DNA from: Lysobacteraceae bacterium P
GTDB lineage: Bacteria; Pseudomonadota; Gammaproteobacteria; Xanthomonadales; Xanthomonadaceae
Length of the DNA stretch: 64,000 nucleotides
Assembly (NCBI GenBank): GCA_005503055.1
Contig: SCOX01000009.1
Span: forward strand, 1-64,000
Reading direction: 5' to 3'
Shown here: positions 1 to 8,936 of the stretch, piece after piece
Position numbering within the stretch: position 1 is the first letter of the stretch
How the letters are laid out: every line of letters begins with the position of its first letter
Notes under the pieces: model-generated
What the model was told of the DNA's origin: nothing
What the model saw: the letters and a program-made list of their open reading frames with translations, nothing else
Databases searched by the model: none
Position numbers and translations under genes: made by a program

Positions 1-117
1 GGGGCGGCCATGGGCGGCAGGTCCAGGAGGGAGGACGGCAGCCTATGGGCTTGAATCTTCTTCGGAAACGGGCAGGATGGCTAATCAGTTTCAAGCGATT
101 GTTGAGAATCCACGGCC

Positions 118-1023
118 ATGGACCGTATCGGCGACATCGCCCTGTTCCTGCGCGTGCTCGATCTGGGCTCCATCAGCGCCGCCGCGCGCAGCCTGGACCT
201 GTCGGTGGCGGTGGCGAGCCAGCGCCTGAAGCGGCTGGAGCGCGACCTGGGCGTCCGCCTGCTGCACCGGACGACGCGTCGACTGCACGCCACGCCCGAG
301 GGCGCCGCGCTGGCCGAACAGGGCCGCCCGCTGGTGGAGGACCTGGAAGCGCTCACCGGCGGGCTGCGCCAGGCCGCGCAGGAGATCACCGGCACGCTGC
401 GTGTCACCGCGTCGGCGTCGTTCGGGCGGCAGTACCTGTCGCCGCTGCTGCCGGAGTTCCTGGCGCTGCACCCGCGCGTGCGTCTGAGCATCAACCTAAC
501 CGACCAAATGGTCGACCTGGTGAGCGCGGGTTTCGACATGGCGATCCGTATCGGTGCGTTGGACGACTCGTCGCTGGTGGCGCGCAAGCTCGCGGTGAAC
601 CACCGCGTGCTGTGCGCCTCGCCCGATTACCTGCGCCGCCACGGCGCGCCGCGCACGCCGCAGGAACTGGCCGATCACGAATGCGTGCTGCTGGTCGGCA
701 GCCAGGGCAGGCAGGACGTATGGCGTTTCGGCGACGGCGCCGGCGGCGAGATCGCGGTGCGCGTGCGCGGTCGCGTGGAGACCAACTACGGCGAACTCGT
801 GCGCGACAGCGCAGTGGCGGGCATGGGCATCGCCGTGCATTCGAGCTGGCACGTCTGCAACGATCTGCGCGAAGGGCGTCTCGTGCAGGTGCTGCCGGAT
901 TACCCGCTCGCGGACAGCGGCATCTACGCCGTCATGCCGCAACGGCGGCTCGTGCCGCCGCGCGTGCGTGCCTTCGGTGATTTCCTTGCGGAGCGGTTCG
1001 CGGATCCGCCGTGGGGTGAGTAG
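118..1023 (+). CDS. LysR-family transcriptional regulator
   Basis: A 301-residue DNA-binding regulator. The N-terminal winged helix-turn-helix (about residues 5-62) shows the family pattern, including FLRVLDLGSISAAARSL and then RLLHRTTRRL. A LysR substrate-binding domain follows from about residue 90 (RVTASASFGRQYLSPLLPEF, then FDMAIRIGALDDSSLVARKL). Length and layout match the LTTR family, close to the AaeR/DmlR-like subgroup. The ATG at 118 is the first start in frame that keeps the whole HTH. It is convergent with the dioxygenase gene, so its target may lie upstream of the window. The ligand is unknown. Confidence 0.9.
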   Translation: MDRIGDIALFLRVLDLGSISAAARSLDLSVAVASQRLKRLERDLGVRLLHRTTRRLHATPEGAALAEQGRPLVEDLEALTGGLRQAAQEITGTLRVTASASFGRQYLSPLLPEFLALHPRVRLSINLTDQMVDLVSAGFDMAIRIGALDDSSLVARKLAVNHRVLCASPDYLRRHGAPRTPQELADHECVLLVGSQGRQDVWRFGDGAGGEIAVRVRGRVETNYGELVRDSAVAGMGIAVHSSWHVCNDLREGRLVQVLPDYPLADSGIYAVMPQRRLVPPRVRAFGDFLAERFADPPWGE

Positions 1024-1155
1024 GCGCGGCTTGCGAGCCACTGCCTCGCGCGCCTACCACCGCCCGGCCATGGATGGCCGGGCCGGGTTTCCGGAGCCGA
1101 TGCCGTACCGCCATGGAATGGCATCGATAGCGGCTGCTACGTGTTACGGCCTGGC

Positions 1156-1947
1156 TCACTCGAACGCGAACGCATCCAGCGCCAGCGAGCCGAACTCGTG
1201 CGAGCGATGCAGCGTTCGCGTGCGTGGGGTCTCGCCGCCGGCGCCGAGCGCGACGAACAGCGGCATCAGGTGTTCGACCGTCGGATGCGCGTGGTGCGCG
1301 TGCGGCGCGCGCGCCTGCCAGGCGAGCAACGCGTCCATGTCGCCGGTTTCGAGCGCAGCGTGCATCCACTGCGCGAACTCGTGCGCCCACGGCGCCAGCG
1401 GCGCGTCCGGATGCTGCCAGTCCAGATCGCCCAGGTTGTGCACGAACCCGCCGGAACCGATCACCAGCACGCCTTCGTCGCGCAGCGGCGCGAGCGCGCG
1501 TCCGATCGCCAGATGCTGTGCGGCATTGCCGTGCGGCATCACCGACAGCGGCACCACCGGGATGTCGGCATCCGGATACATGCGGCGCAGCGGCACCCAC
1601 ACGCCGTGGTCGAGGCCATGGTTTTCGCGCAAGCGCGCCGGCACGCCGGCGTCGGACAGGCGCTGTGCGACGCGGTCGGCGAGATCGGGCGCGCCGGGCG
1701 CGGGGTAGCGGATCTCGTACAGCGGCTGCGGAAAACCACCGAAGTCGTGCACGGTGTGCGGCTGCGCATGGCCGCCGACCATCGGCCGGTCGGTCATGAA
1801 ATGCGCCGAGGCGATGACGATCGCCTTCGGCCACGGAAGCATGCGGCCGAGGCCGTCGAGAAAGCGGCCGGCGGGCGAGTCCTGGACGGCCAGCATCGGC
1901 GAGCCATGGGACAGGAACAGACTGGGCAGGTGGGTCGGGGCGTCCAT
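1156..1947 (-). CDS. ygiD: 4,5-DOPA dioxygenase extradiol-like, LigB/YgiD family
   Basis: A 263-residue single-domain extradiol ring-cleavage dioxygenase of the LigB class III family. It aligns by eye with E. coli YgiD: SLFLSHGSPM near the N-terminus, IASAHFMT, HDFGGFPQPLYEIRYPAPG, NHGLDHGVWVPL, and FVHNLGDLDW. The histidines in these blocks (SHG, SAH, DHG, VHN) are the expected metal ligands and catalytic residues. The start is placed at the ATG at 1947, where homology begins. An in-frame ATG at 1983 adds 12 residues without family similarity. The gene is divergent from prpD. The in vivo substrate of bacterial homologues is uncertain, so the DOPA activity is by family only. Confidence 0.85.
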   Translation of the reverse strand: MDAPTHLPSLFLSHGSPMLAVQDSPAGRFLDGLGRMLPWPKAIVIASAHFMTDRPMVGGHAQPHTVHDFGGFPQPLYEIRYPAPGAPDLADRVAQRLSDAGVPARLRENHGLDHGVWVPLRRMYPDADIPVVPLSVMPHGNAAQHLAIGRALAPLRDEGVLVIGSGGFVHNLGDLDWQHPDAPLAPWAHEFAQWMHAALETGDMDALLAWQARAPHAHHAHPTVEHLMPLFVALGAGGETPRTRTLHRSHEFGSLALDAFAFE

Positions 1948-2108
1948 GCCGACAAGGGTGTGCCCGCGCAGGCGCTTTTCCAAGCGGGGCGTGCGGTTCG
2001 ATGCGTTCCGTCGGCGGCGGCTTCACGGCGGGCGTGCGTGGGCTGGACCACCATTGCGGCCTGCCGTCGCGGACACCTCCATCGAGCCATGCCCATCGAG
2101 CCGCGCCC

Positions 2109-3572
2109 ATGAGCCACGCCCAGGTCCGCTCCTCCGTCCGGCCGCCGCCGGACGCGGCGATGACGGAAATCGCCGACTACGTCCTCGAGCCCGGCGTGGG
2201 TTCGCGCGAGGCCTTCGACACCGCGCGCTACATGCTGCTCGATTCGCTCGCCTGCGCGGCGCTGGCGATGGACCACGCCGAATGCCTGAAGCATCTGGGT
2301 CCGCTGGTGCCCGGAGCGGAAATGTCCGACGGCGCGCGCGTGCCGTTCACGCGCCACCGGCTCGATCCGGCGCAGGCCGCCTACAACATCGGCACGCAGA
2401 TCCGCTGGCTCGATTTCAACGACACCTGGCTAGCGGCCGAGTGGGGGCATCCGTCCGACAATCTCGGCGCGATCCTCGCCGTGGCCGACTACCTCGGCCA
2501 TCAGGCGCAGGCGCAGGGCAGGCCGGCGATGACCGTGCGCGAGGTGCTCGGCTGGGCGATCAAGGCGCACGAGATCCAGGGCTGCTATGCCTTGCGCAAT
2601 GCGTTCAACCGGGTCGGGTTGGATCACGTGATCCTGGTGCGCCTGGCATCGACCGCCGTGGCCACGGCGATGCTCGGCGGCAGCCACCAACAGGTCGTCA
2701 CCGCGGTCTCGCACAGCTGGATCGACAACGGCGCGCTGCGCACGTACCGGCATGCGCCCAACACCGGTCCGCGCAAGAGCTGGGCGGCGGGCGATGCCGG
2801 GCGGCGCGCGGTGATCCATGCACTCAATGCGCTCAAGGGCGTGACCGGCTATCCCAGTGCGCTGACGGTGCCGACATGGGGGTTCTACGACGTGGCTTTC
2901 GGCGGCCAGCCGTTCGAGTTCGAGCGCCCGTTCGGCAGCTACGTGATGGAGAACGTGCTGTTCAAGCTCAGCTTCCCGGCTGAGTTCCACGCGCAGACCG
3001 CGGTGGAGTGCGCGATGCAGCTGCACCCGCACGTGGCGTCGCGCCTGACGCGCGGCGGCGTCGACAGCGTGGAGCGGATCGTGATCGAAACCCAGCAGGC
3101 GGCGCTGCGCATCATCGACAAGACCGGCCCCTTGGACAATTACGCCGACCGCGATCACTGCCTGCAGTACATGGTGGCGGTGCCGCTGATTTTCGGTCGC
3201 CTCACCGCGCAGGACTACACCGACGCCGTCGCCGCCGATCCCCGAATCGATGCGTTGCGCGCCCGCACTGCGGTCGTCGAAAACCCCCGGTTCACCCAGG
3301 AATACTTCGATCCCGACAAACGGTACATCGGCAATTCGGTTCAGGTGTTCTTCAAGGATGGAAGTTTAACGCCGAAAGTGTCCGTCGATTATCCGATCGG
3401 CCATCGCAGGCGACGCAGCGAGGGCATCCCCGTGCTGATGCGCAAGTTCGAGGACGCCATCGCATCGAAACTGCCTGAAATGCAGGCCCGCACGCTGCTG
3501 ACGCTGGCGTCCTCCCCGGGCGGATTCGATGCAATGCCGATCACGCAGTTCATGGCACTGTTCGAGAAATGA
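2109..3572 (+). CDS. prpD: 2-methylcitrate dehydratase PrpD
   Basis: A MmgE/PrpD-family protein of 487 residues. It is expected to dehydrate 2-methylcitrate to 2-methyl-cis-aconitate in the methylcitrate cycle of propionate breakdown. It matches E. coli PrpD closely over long blocks, including IRWLDFNDTWLAAEWGHPSD, IKAHEIQGCYAL, RTYRHAPNTGPRKSWAAGDA, TWGFYDVAF and YVMENVLFKLSFPAEFH. The ATG at 2109 fits the family length; an ORF start at 2001 would add 36 unrelated residues. Normal partners (prpB, prpC, prpF, acnD) are not beside it. The flanking genes are a dioxygenase and an OmpA-type porin, so it appears as an orphan in this window. Confidence 0.93.
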   Translation: MSHAQVRSSVRPPPDAAMTEIADYVLEPGVGSREAFDTARYMLLDSLACAALAMDHAECLKHLGPLVPGAEMSDGARVPFTRHRLDPAQAAYNIGTQIRWLDFNDTWLAAEWGHPSDNLGAILAVADYLGHQAQAQGRPAMTVREVLGWAIKAHEIQGCYALRNAFNRVGLDHVILVRLASTAVATAMLGGSHQQVVTAVSHSWIDNGALRTYRHAPNTGPRKSWAAGDAGRRAVIHALNALKGVTGYPSALTVPTWGFYDVAFGGQPFEFERPFGSYVMENVLFKLSFPAEFHAQTAVECAMQLHPHVASRLTRGGVDSVERIVIETQQAALRIIDKTGPLDNYADRDHCLQYMVAVPLIFGRLTAQDYTDAVAADPRIDALRARTAVVENPRFTQEYFDPDKRYIGNSVQVFFKDGSLTPKVSVDYPIGHRRRRSEGIPVLMRKFEDAIASKLPEMQARTLLTLASSPGGFDAMPITQFMALFEK

Positions 3573-3755
3573 ACCGCCGTGAAGCCCAAAAACAATGCGC
3601 GGGAACTAACGTGTTTGTTATTTCGCCGTTAACACCACTTTCACATTGGCAAACTTAACCTGCGCCCGATGGCGTCATAGGGCGGCCGTCTTCCATGCCC
3701 CCGCATGGGGACCTCGCAGGCGCCGTTCCCGATTTCCCGATCAAGGAGCTGATAC

Positions 3756-4862
3756 ATGAATAAGAAACTCCTCTGCGCCGCCCTGATGGGTGGTCTGAGC
3801 CTGGCCCAGGCCGCCAATGCCCAGGTCGCTGACGACCGCTGGTATCTCACCGGTTCGGCCGGCATGAACATCCAGGACAACGACCGCGATACGCGCAACG
3901 CGCCGTTCGGCACGCTGGGCGTCGGCAAATTCCTCAACGACAACTGGTCGCTCGACGGTGAACTGAATTATCAGAACCCGAACTTCGACGACAACCAGGA
4001 TCTCAACTGGTCGCAGTACGGCATCTCCTTCGATGCGCGTCGTTTCTTCAATGCCGAGGGTCGCAACTGGGCGCCGTACATCCTGATGGGCCTGGGCTAT
4101 CAGCGTTCGGAAGCCGAGTTCGACAACTTCCCGGATCCGAATTCGCCGGGCGAAGACAAGGAAGGCAACGTCGCCGCGAAGGTCGGCGTGGGCATCCAGA
4201 GCGCCCTGGCCGGCAAGCGCGCCGCCATCCGCACCGAACTGGCCTATCGCGCCGACTTCGACGATCGCGACTTCAGCTCGCGTCCGGGCGGTGTCACGGC
4301 CGATGACGGCGACGACTGGTACGGCGACCTGCTGGCTTCGGTCGGCGTCGTGATCCCGCTGGGCGCCCCGACTGTCGCTCCGCCGCCGGCTCCGGCCGCA
4401 CCGAGCTGCGCGGATCTGGACGACGACGGCGACGGCGTCAACAACTGCGACGACAAGTGCCCCGGTTCGCAGGCTGGCCAGACCATCGGTCCGGACGGCT
4501 GCCCGGTGCCGGTGTCGATCGACCTGAAGGGCGTGAACTTCGACTTCGACAAGGCGACGCTGCGTCCTGACGCGGTTTCGATCCTGTCCGAGGCGACGGA
4601 AATCCTGAAGCGCTATCCGGAGCTGAAGGTTGAAGTGGCCGGCCACACCGATCAGTGCGGCAAGGACGACTACAACCAGAAGCTGTCCGAACGCCGCGCG
4701 AGCGTGGTGTACGACTACCTGACCACCAACGGCGTCGACGCTTCGCGTCTGGCCGGTCCGATCGGCTACGGCGAGAGCCGTCCGCTGGAAGACATGGGTC
4801 AGGCCTTCCCGGGCTGCAAGAGCGAGAAGAACCGTCGCACCGAGCTCAACGTCCAGAACTAA
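3756..4862 (+). CDS. OmpA-family outer membrane protein, copy 1 of 3
   Basis: A 368-residue outer membrane protein. It has a signal peptide (about residues 1-22, ending near ANAQ), an 8-stranded OprF/OmpA-like beta-barrel, and a Pro/Ala linker near residue 205. A calcium-type acidic repeat follows (DLDDDGDGVNNCDDKCPG), then a C-terminal OmpA peptidoglycan-binding domain with NFDFDKATLR, EVAGHTDQCG and LSERRASVVYDYL. It probably anchors the outer membrane to peptidoglycan. RBS AAGGAG precedes the ATG. It is the first of three tandem paralogues. From the Pro/Ala linker onward its sequence is almost identical to copy 2 at DNA level, while the barrels differ. Confidence 0.93.
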   Translation: MNKKLLCAALMGGLSLAQAANAQVADDRWYLTGSAGMNIQDNDRDTRNAPFGTLGVGKFLNDNWSLDGELNYQNPNFDDNQDLNWSQYGISFDARRFFNAEGRNWAPYILMGLGYQRSEAEFDNFPDPNSPGEDKEGNVAAKVGVGIQSALAGKRAAIRTELAYRADFDDRDFSSRPGGVTADDGDDWYGDLLASVGVVIPLGAPTVAPPPAPAAPSCADLDDDGDGVNNCDDKCPGSQAGQTIGPDGCPVPVSIDLKGVNFDFDKATLRPDAVSILSEATEILKRYPELKVEVAGHTDQCGKDDYNQKLSERRASVVYDYLTTNGVDASRLAGPIGYGESRPLEDMGQAFPGCKSEKNRRTELNVQN

Positions 4863-4888
4863 CGGACGGTTGCGGGGAACCGCACTGC

Positions 4889-4920
4889 GAAGCCCGGCTG
4901 TTGCCGGGCTTCGTCGTTTA
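4889..4920 (+). terminator. Rho-independent terminator after OmpA copy 1
   Basis: GAAGCCCGG at 4889-4897 pairs with CCGGGCTTC at 4904-4912 (9 bp stem, 6 nt loop). A T-rich tail CGTCGTTTA follows. It lies 27 bp after the stop codon. Near-identical hairpins follow copies 2 and 3, so each paralogue is probably a separate transcript. Confidence 0.8.
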
Positions 4921-4953
4921 GCAGACTTTCTTCTGAAATAACGTTAACTAGTA

Positions 4954-4981
4954 TTAACAACAGCATTGACGGGTGTATCAT
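4954..4981 (+). promoter_or_regulatory. Probable sigma-70 promoter for OmpA copy 2
   Basis: A -35-like TTAACA at 4954-4959 (5/6 match) and a -10-like TATCAT at 4976-4981 (5/6 match) are separated by 16 nt. They lie about 125 bp upstream of the copy 2 ATG and after the copy 1 terminator. The same TATCATTC occurs upstream of copy 3 (6305-6312), though without a good -35. Assigned by eye only. Confidence 0.5.
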
Positions 4982-5106
4982 TCCGGCCGTCAGCGACCCG
5001 CGGCGAGCCGCTCTGGCTCCCGTTCAGGGGCTGCCGGGTGTGTGCGCCGCCAGCAGTAATGACGTGTTCCCCCCAACCGTTTCCTTACTGATTCAAGGAG
5101 TGACAG

Positions 5107-6189
5107 ATGAAGATCCGTTTGTTGAGTACCGCGATGCTGGCTGGCCTGGCGTTCGCCCAGGTCGCCCAGGCGCAGGAATTCGATGACCGTTGGTACCTGA
5201 CCGGCTCGGCCGGCATGAACATCCAGGACAACGACCGCGGTACGCGCAATGCGCCGTTCGGCGCCCTGGGCGTCGGCAAGTTCCTCAACCCGAACTGGTC
5301 GCTCGACGGCGAGCTGAACTATCAGAACCCGAACAACGACGACAACCAGGACCTCAACTGGGCCCAGTACGGCGTGTCGCTGGACCTGCGTCGCCACTTC
5401 CTGGCCGAAGGTCGCAACTGGGCGCCGTACCTGCTGATGGGCCTGGGTTACCAGCGCTCGGAAGAAGAGTTCGACGCGTTCCCGAATCCGAACTCGCCGG
5501 GCCGTCGTGAAGAAGGCAACCTGGCCGCGAAGGTCGGCGTGGGCATCCAGAGCGCCCTGGCCGGCAAGCGCGCCGCCATCCGCACCGAACTGGCCTACCG
5601 CGCCGACTTCGACGACGGCAGCATCAGTGCCCCGAACGAAGACTGGTTCGGCGACCTGCTGGCTTCGGTCGGCGTCGTGATCCCGCTGGGCGCCCCCGCC
5701 GTGGCCGCTCCGCCGGCTCCGGCCGCACCGAGCTGCGCGGATCTGGACGACGACGGCGACGGCGTCAACAACTGCGACGACAAGTGCCCCGGTTCGCAGG
5801 CTGGCCAGACCATCGGTCCGGACGGCTGCCCGGTGCCGGTGTCGATCGACCTGAAGGGCGTGAACTTCGACTTCGACAAGGCGACGCTGCGTCCTGACGC
5901 GGTTTCGATCCTGTCCGAGGCGACGGAAATCCTGAAGCGCTATCCGGAGCTGAAGGTTGAAGTGGCCGGCCACACCGACCAGTGCGGCAAGGACGACTAC
6001 AACCAGAAGCTGTCCGAACGCCGCGCGAGCGTGGTGTACGACTACCTGACCACCAACGGCGTCGACGCTTCGCGTCTGGCCGGTCCGATCGGCTACGGCG
6101 AGAGCCGTCCGCTGGAAGACATGGGTCAGGCCTTCCCGGGCTGCAAGAGCGAGAAGAACCGTCGCACCGAGCTCAACGTCCAGAACTAA
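5107..6189 (+). CDS. OmpA-family outer membrane protein, copy 2 of 3
   Basis: A 360-residue paralogue of copy 1 with the same design: signal peptide ending near AQAQ (about residue 22), barrel with DDRWYLTGSAGMNIQDNDRG, acidic DLDDDGDGVNNCDDKC segment, and C-terminal OmpA domain. It should be an outer membrane barrel tethered to peptidoglycan. The start is supported by AAGGAGTGACAG immediately upstream. The barrel differs from copy 1 mainly in loop residues (for example FPNPNSPGRREEGN). The 3-prime part from about 5706 to the stop matches copy 1 at about 4383-4862. By eye I found one silent difference (GAT versus GAC in the HTDQC block), which suggests recent gene conversion or duplication. 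Confidence 0.93.
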   Translation: MKIRLLSTAMLAGLAFAQVAQAQEFDDRWYLTGSAGMNIQDNDRGTRNAPFGALGVGKFLNPNWSLDGELNYQNPNNDDNQDLNWAQYGVSLDLRRHFLAEGRNWAPYLLMGLGYQRSEEEFDAFPNPNSPGRREEGNLAAKVGVGIQSALAGKRAAIRTELAYRADFDDGSISAPNEDWFGDLLASVGVVIPLGAPAVAAPPAPAAPSCADLDDDGDGVNNCDDKCPGSQAGQTIGPDGCPVPVSIDLKGVNFDFDKATLRPDAVSILSEATEILKRYPELKVEVAGHTDQCGKDDYNQKLSERRASVVYDYLTTNGVDASRLAGPIGYGESRPLEDMGQAFPGCKSEKNRRTELNVQN

Positions 6190-6230
6190 CGGACGCGCAC
6201 GCTGCGCGGAGCATTCCGCGGCATTACTTC

Positions 6231-6264
6231 GAAGCCCGGCCTCGTGCCGGGCTTCGTCGTTTTT
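6231..6264 (+). terminator. Rho-independent terminator after OmpA copy 2
   Basis: GAAGCCCGGC at 6231-6240 pairs with GCCGGGCTTC at 6246-6255 (10 bp stem, 5 nt loop CTCGT). CGTCGTTTTT follows, with five T at 6260-6264. Confidence 0.88.
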
Positions 6265-6406
6265 GCTGAGAAGCTTTCTCGGATGATTCGCACTAACAAT
6301 TTCCTATCATTCGCGCGCTTCGTGAACGCGCGCCAGCAACGGAAGCCTTGCCCGGCGGCCGCTTCAGGAAGATCCCGCTGCTTCCCCTGCTGTAAGGAGT
6401 GACATT

Positions 6407-7483
6407 TTGAAGATTCGTTTATTCGGCATCGCCGTGATGGCCGGCCTCGCATTCGCCCAGGCGGCCAGCGCGCAGGAATTCGACGACCGCTGGTACGTGA
6501 CCGGTTCGGCCGGCATGAACATCCAGGACAACGACCGCGATACGCGCAACGCGCCGTTCGGCACGCTGGGCATCGGTACGTTCCTCAACCGCAACTGGTC
6601 GCTCGATGGCGAGCTGAACTACCAGAACCCCAACGACGACCATAACCAGGACCTCAACTGGAGCCAGTACGGCGTATCGCTCGACCTGCGTCGCCACTTC
6701 GCCACCGAAGGCCGCGACTGGGCGCCGTACGTACTGATGGGCCTGGGATACCAGCGCTCGGAAGAAGAGTTTGCGGTCTCGGCTGCGAACTCGCCGTGGC
6801 AGCGCGAGGAAGGCAGCCTGGCCGCAAAGGTCGGCGTCGGCATCCAGAGTGGTCTGCTCGGCAAGCGTGCGGCGATCCGCACCGAACTGGCGTACCGCGC
6901 CGACTTCGACGACAACAGCGTCGCCGCGCCGCGCGAAGACCACTTCGGCGATCTGCTGGCCTCGGTCGGCGTGGTGATTCCGCTCGGTGCTCCCGCCGCG
7001 GCGGTCGCGCCACCGCCGGCGGTCCAGCCCGGCTGCGCGGACGACGACAGCGATGGCGTCAGCAACTGCGACGACAAGTGCCCGAACTCGAAGGCCGGCG
7101 AGCTGATCGGCAACGACGGCTGCCCGGTACCGGTGACGCTCGACCTGCGCGGCGTGAACTTCGACTTCGACAAGGCGACGCTGCGCGCCGGATCGATCGA
7201 AACGCTCGCGTCGGCGGCGGCGATCCTGAAGAGCCATCCCGAACTGCGCGCGGAAGTGGCCGGACATACCGACCAGTGCGGCAAGGAAGGCTACAACCAG
7301 CAGCTGTCCGAACGCCGCGCCCGCGTCGTGTACGACTACCTGACCCGCAACGGCGTCAACGCCTCGCGTCTGGCCGGTCCGGTCGGTTACGGCGAGAACC
7401 GCCCGCTGGAAGACCTGGGCCAGAAGATGCCGGCGTGCAAGAGCGAGAAGAACCGCCGCACCGAGCTGAACGTCCTCAACTGA
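6407..7483 (+). CDS. OmpA-family outer membrane protein, copy 3 of 3
   Basis: A 358-residue third paralogue with signal peptide (ending near ASAQ), barrel, acidic linker (shorter: DDDSDGVSNCDDKC) and OmpA C-terminal domain (NFDFDKATLR, EVAGHTDQCG, LSERRARVVYDYL). The start is a TTG at 6407, read from the strong RBS TAAGGAGT seven bases upstream and from alignment with MKIR of copy 2. No ATG is available at that place. Its C-terminal half differs from copies 1 and 2 at many positions, so it did not take part in their recent homogenisation. A TATCAT -10-like box lies at 6305-6310. Confidence 0.92.
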   Translation: MKIRLFGIAVMAGLAFAQAASAQEFDDRWYVTGSAGMNIQDNDRDTRNAPFGTLGIGTFLNRNWSLDGELNYQNPNDDHNQDLNWSQYGVSLDLRRHFATEGRDWAPYVLMGLGYQRSEEEFAVSAANSPWQREEGSLAAKVGVGIQSGLLGKRAAIRTELAYRADFDDNSVAAPREDHFGDLLASVGVVIPLGAPAAAVAPPPAVQPGCADDDSDGVSNCDDKCPNSKAGELIGNDGCPVPVTLDLRGVNFDFDKATLRAGSIETLASAAAILKSHPELRAEVAGHTDQCGKEGYNQQLSERRARVVYDYLTRNGVNASRLAGPVGYGENRPLEDLGQKMPACKSEKNRRTELNVLN

Positions 7484-7523
7484 GGACTGCAGGGAACGCG
7501 GAAGCCTTCCGCGTGACCACGTC

Positions 7524-7553
7524 GAAGCCCGGCCTCGTGCCGGGCTTCTTCGT
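7524..7553 (+). terminator. Rho-independent terminator after OmpA copy 3
   Basis: GAAGCCCGGC at 7524-7533 pairs with GCCGGGCTTC at 7539-7548, with the same CTCGT loop as after copy 2. A short TTCGTT tail follows. The T tract is poorer than after copy 2. Confidence 0.72.
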
Positions 7554-7647
7554 TCCGTGGTTCCGGGCGCGAAGGATGCGGCGTTCACGGCGGCTCGCGG
7601 TCCGACGGGCGTACACTGCGCACGCCCGCGATTCGAGGAAAACGGCC

Positions 7648-8142
7648 ATGCGCGCCCTGATCGGTCTGTCCTGCCTGCTGCTTGCCGGTGCCGCCCAGGC
7701 GCAGAGTGCGCAATGCGGTTCGATGTCCGCACCCAAGTCGCTGCCGATCCGTCCTACCGTGGTCGCGCCGATCGCTCCCGAACTCACCGTGCCCAGCCAT
7801 CAACTGGGTGCGCCCACCGGCGTGCTTTCGCAGGCATTCGATGAATCCCTCTCGGTCGACCAGGTGCTTTTCCGTCTGCGCGTGGAGGGCTGCCAGGTCG
7901 CCAATGCGTTGCCGGCGCCGTCCGTCGCGCCGAATCCGAACGACCCGGCGGCATACAAGCCCAAGACGCAGTTCGACAACACGCCGTGGCGCTTCGACAT
8001 GAACCAGAACGGCAAGCGCATGACCGCCGAAGAGTTCGACGCGTGGATGAAGGCCAAGGGCGTGCGCGTGGTGAAGGCGAAGACGGTCGCGGCGCCGGCG
8101 CCCGTGGCCGAGCCGCCGAAGACCGAACCCGAGAAGAAGTGA
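7648..8142 (+). CDS. Small exported protein with YKPKTQFDNTP motif (first of two)
   Basis: A 164-residue protein of unknown function. The ATG at 7648 gives a clean signal peptide (MRALIGLSCLLLAGAAQAQ), so it is probably periplasmic. The middle is low in recognisable features. The C-terminal part carries AAYKPKTQFDNTPWRFDMNQ, then NGKRMTAEEFDAWMKAKGVRV, and ends in an Ala/Pro/Glu/Lys tail. The same motif is in the gene at 9061-9495 on the other side of the pseudouridine synthase. I recall similar uncharacterised proteins in Xanthomonadaceae but cannot name a function. It ends 23 bp before the pseudouridine synthase start and may be co-transcribed with it. Confidence 0.75.
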   Translation: MRALIGLSCLLLAGAAQAQSAQCGSMSAPKSLPIRPTVVAPIAPELTVPSHQLGAPTGVLSQAFDESLSVDQVLFRLRVEGCQVANALPAPSVAPNPNDPAAYKPKTQFDNTPWRFDMNQNGKRMTAEEFDAWMKAKGVRVVKAKTVAAPAPVAEPPKTEPEKK

Positions 8143-8165
8143 GCCGGGCTCCACGCGCGCCAGGC

Positions 8166-8936
8166 ATGGCGCGACGCAATTTCACCCGCACTTCCGCGCA
8201 ATCGCCGCGCCACGGTCTCGCTCGCGTACTGTCCAAGCAGGGACTGTGTTCGCGCACCGAAGCGGCGCGCTGGATCCAGGCCGGCCGCGTCGAAGTCGAC
8301 GGGCGCATCGTTCGCGATCCCGAATTCCCCATCGTCCAGGATGGCGCCCAGCGCATCGTCGTCGATGGCCGCGCGCTGGATGCCGCGCCGCGCTTGTACC
8401 TGATGCTCAACAAGCCGCGCGGGGTTGTCACCACCGCGCAGGACGAACGCGGTCGTGACACGGTGTACCGCTGTTTCGACGGAGCGGGCTTGCCATGGCT
8501 CGCGCCGGTGGGGCGGCTGGACAAGGCGAGCGAAGGCCTGCTCCTGTTTAGCAACGACCCCGCGTGGGCGGCAGGCATCACGGATCCCGCCAGCGGACCG
8601 CTCAAGACCTACCACGTGCAGGTGGATGCCGTGCCGGACGAGGCGTTGCTTGCGTCGCTGCTGGAAGGTGCCTTGGTCGAAGGCGAGCGTCTGCGCGCTG
8701 CTTCGGCGCGATTGCTGCGTTCCGGGGAACGCAATGCGTGGCTGGAAATCGTCCTCGACGAAGGACGCAACCGGCAAATCCGTCGTCTGCTCGCCGCATT
8801 CGACCTGGACGTGTTGCGGTTGGTGCGCGTGGCCATCGGCCCGCTCGTCCTGGGCGAAATTGCGAAAGGGCAGTGGCGAAAACTCGACGACGCAGAGGTC
8901 GCGGCGCTATTCAGCAATGTCGACGTGAAGAACTGA
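8166..8936 (+). CDS. RsuA/RluB/E/F-family pseudouridine synthase
   Basis: A 256-residue rRNA pseudouridine synthase. An S4 RNA-binding domain (LARVLSKQGLCSRTEAARWI, about residues 18-60) is followed by a catalytic domain with LMLNKPRGVVTT and GRLDKASEGLLLFSND, where the Asp is the catalytic nucleophile. EIVLDEGRNRQIRRL lies near the C-terminus. The family targets 16S or 23S rRNA uridines. The sequence alone does not tell RsuA from RluB, RluE or RluF, so no symbol is given. The ATG at 8166 keeps a short basic leader typical of the family. It sits between two genes that share an uncharacterised motif. Confidence 0.88.
   Translation: MARRNFTRTSAQSPRHGLARVLSKQGLCSRTEAARWIQAGRVEVDGRIVRDPEFPIVQDGAQRIVVDGRALDAAPRLYLMLNKPRGVVTTAQDERGRDTVYRCFDGAGLPWLAPVGRLDKASEGLLLFSNDPAWAAGITDPASGPLKTYHVQVDAVPDEALLASLLEGALVEGERLRAASARLLRSGERNAWLEIVLDEGRNRQIRRLLAAFDLDVLRLVRVAIGPLVLGEIAKGQWRKLDDAEVAALFSNVDVKN

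Noticed and set aside
45-980. Plus-strand ORF overlapping the LysR gene
   Set aside because: Arg/Ala/Gly-rich frame-shifted reading of the LysR coding sequence; no motif.
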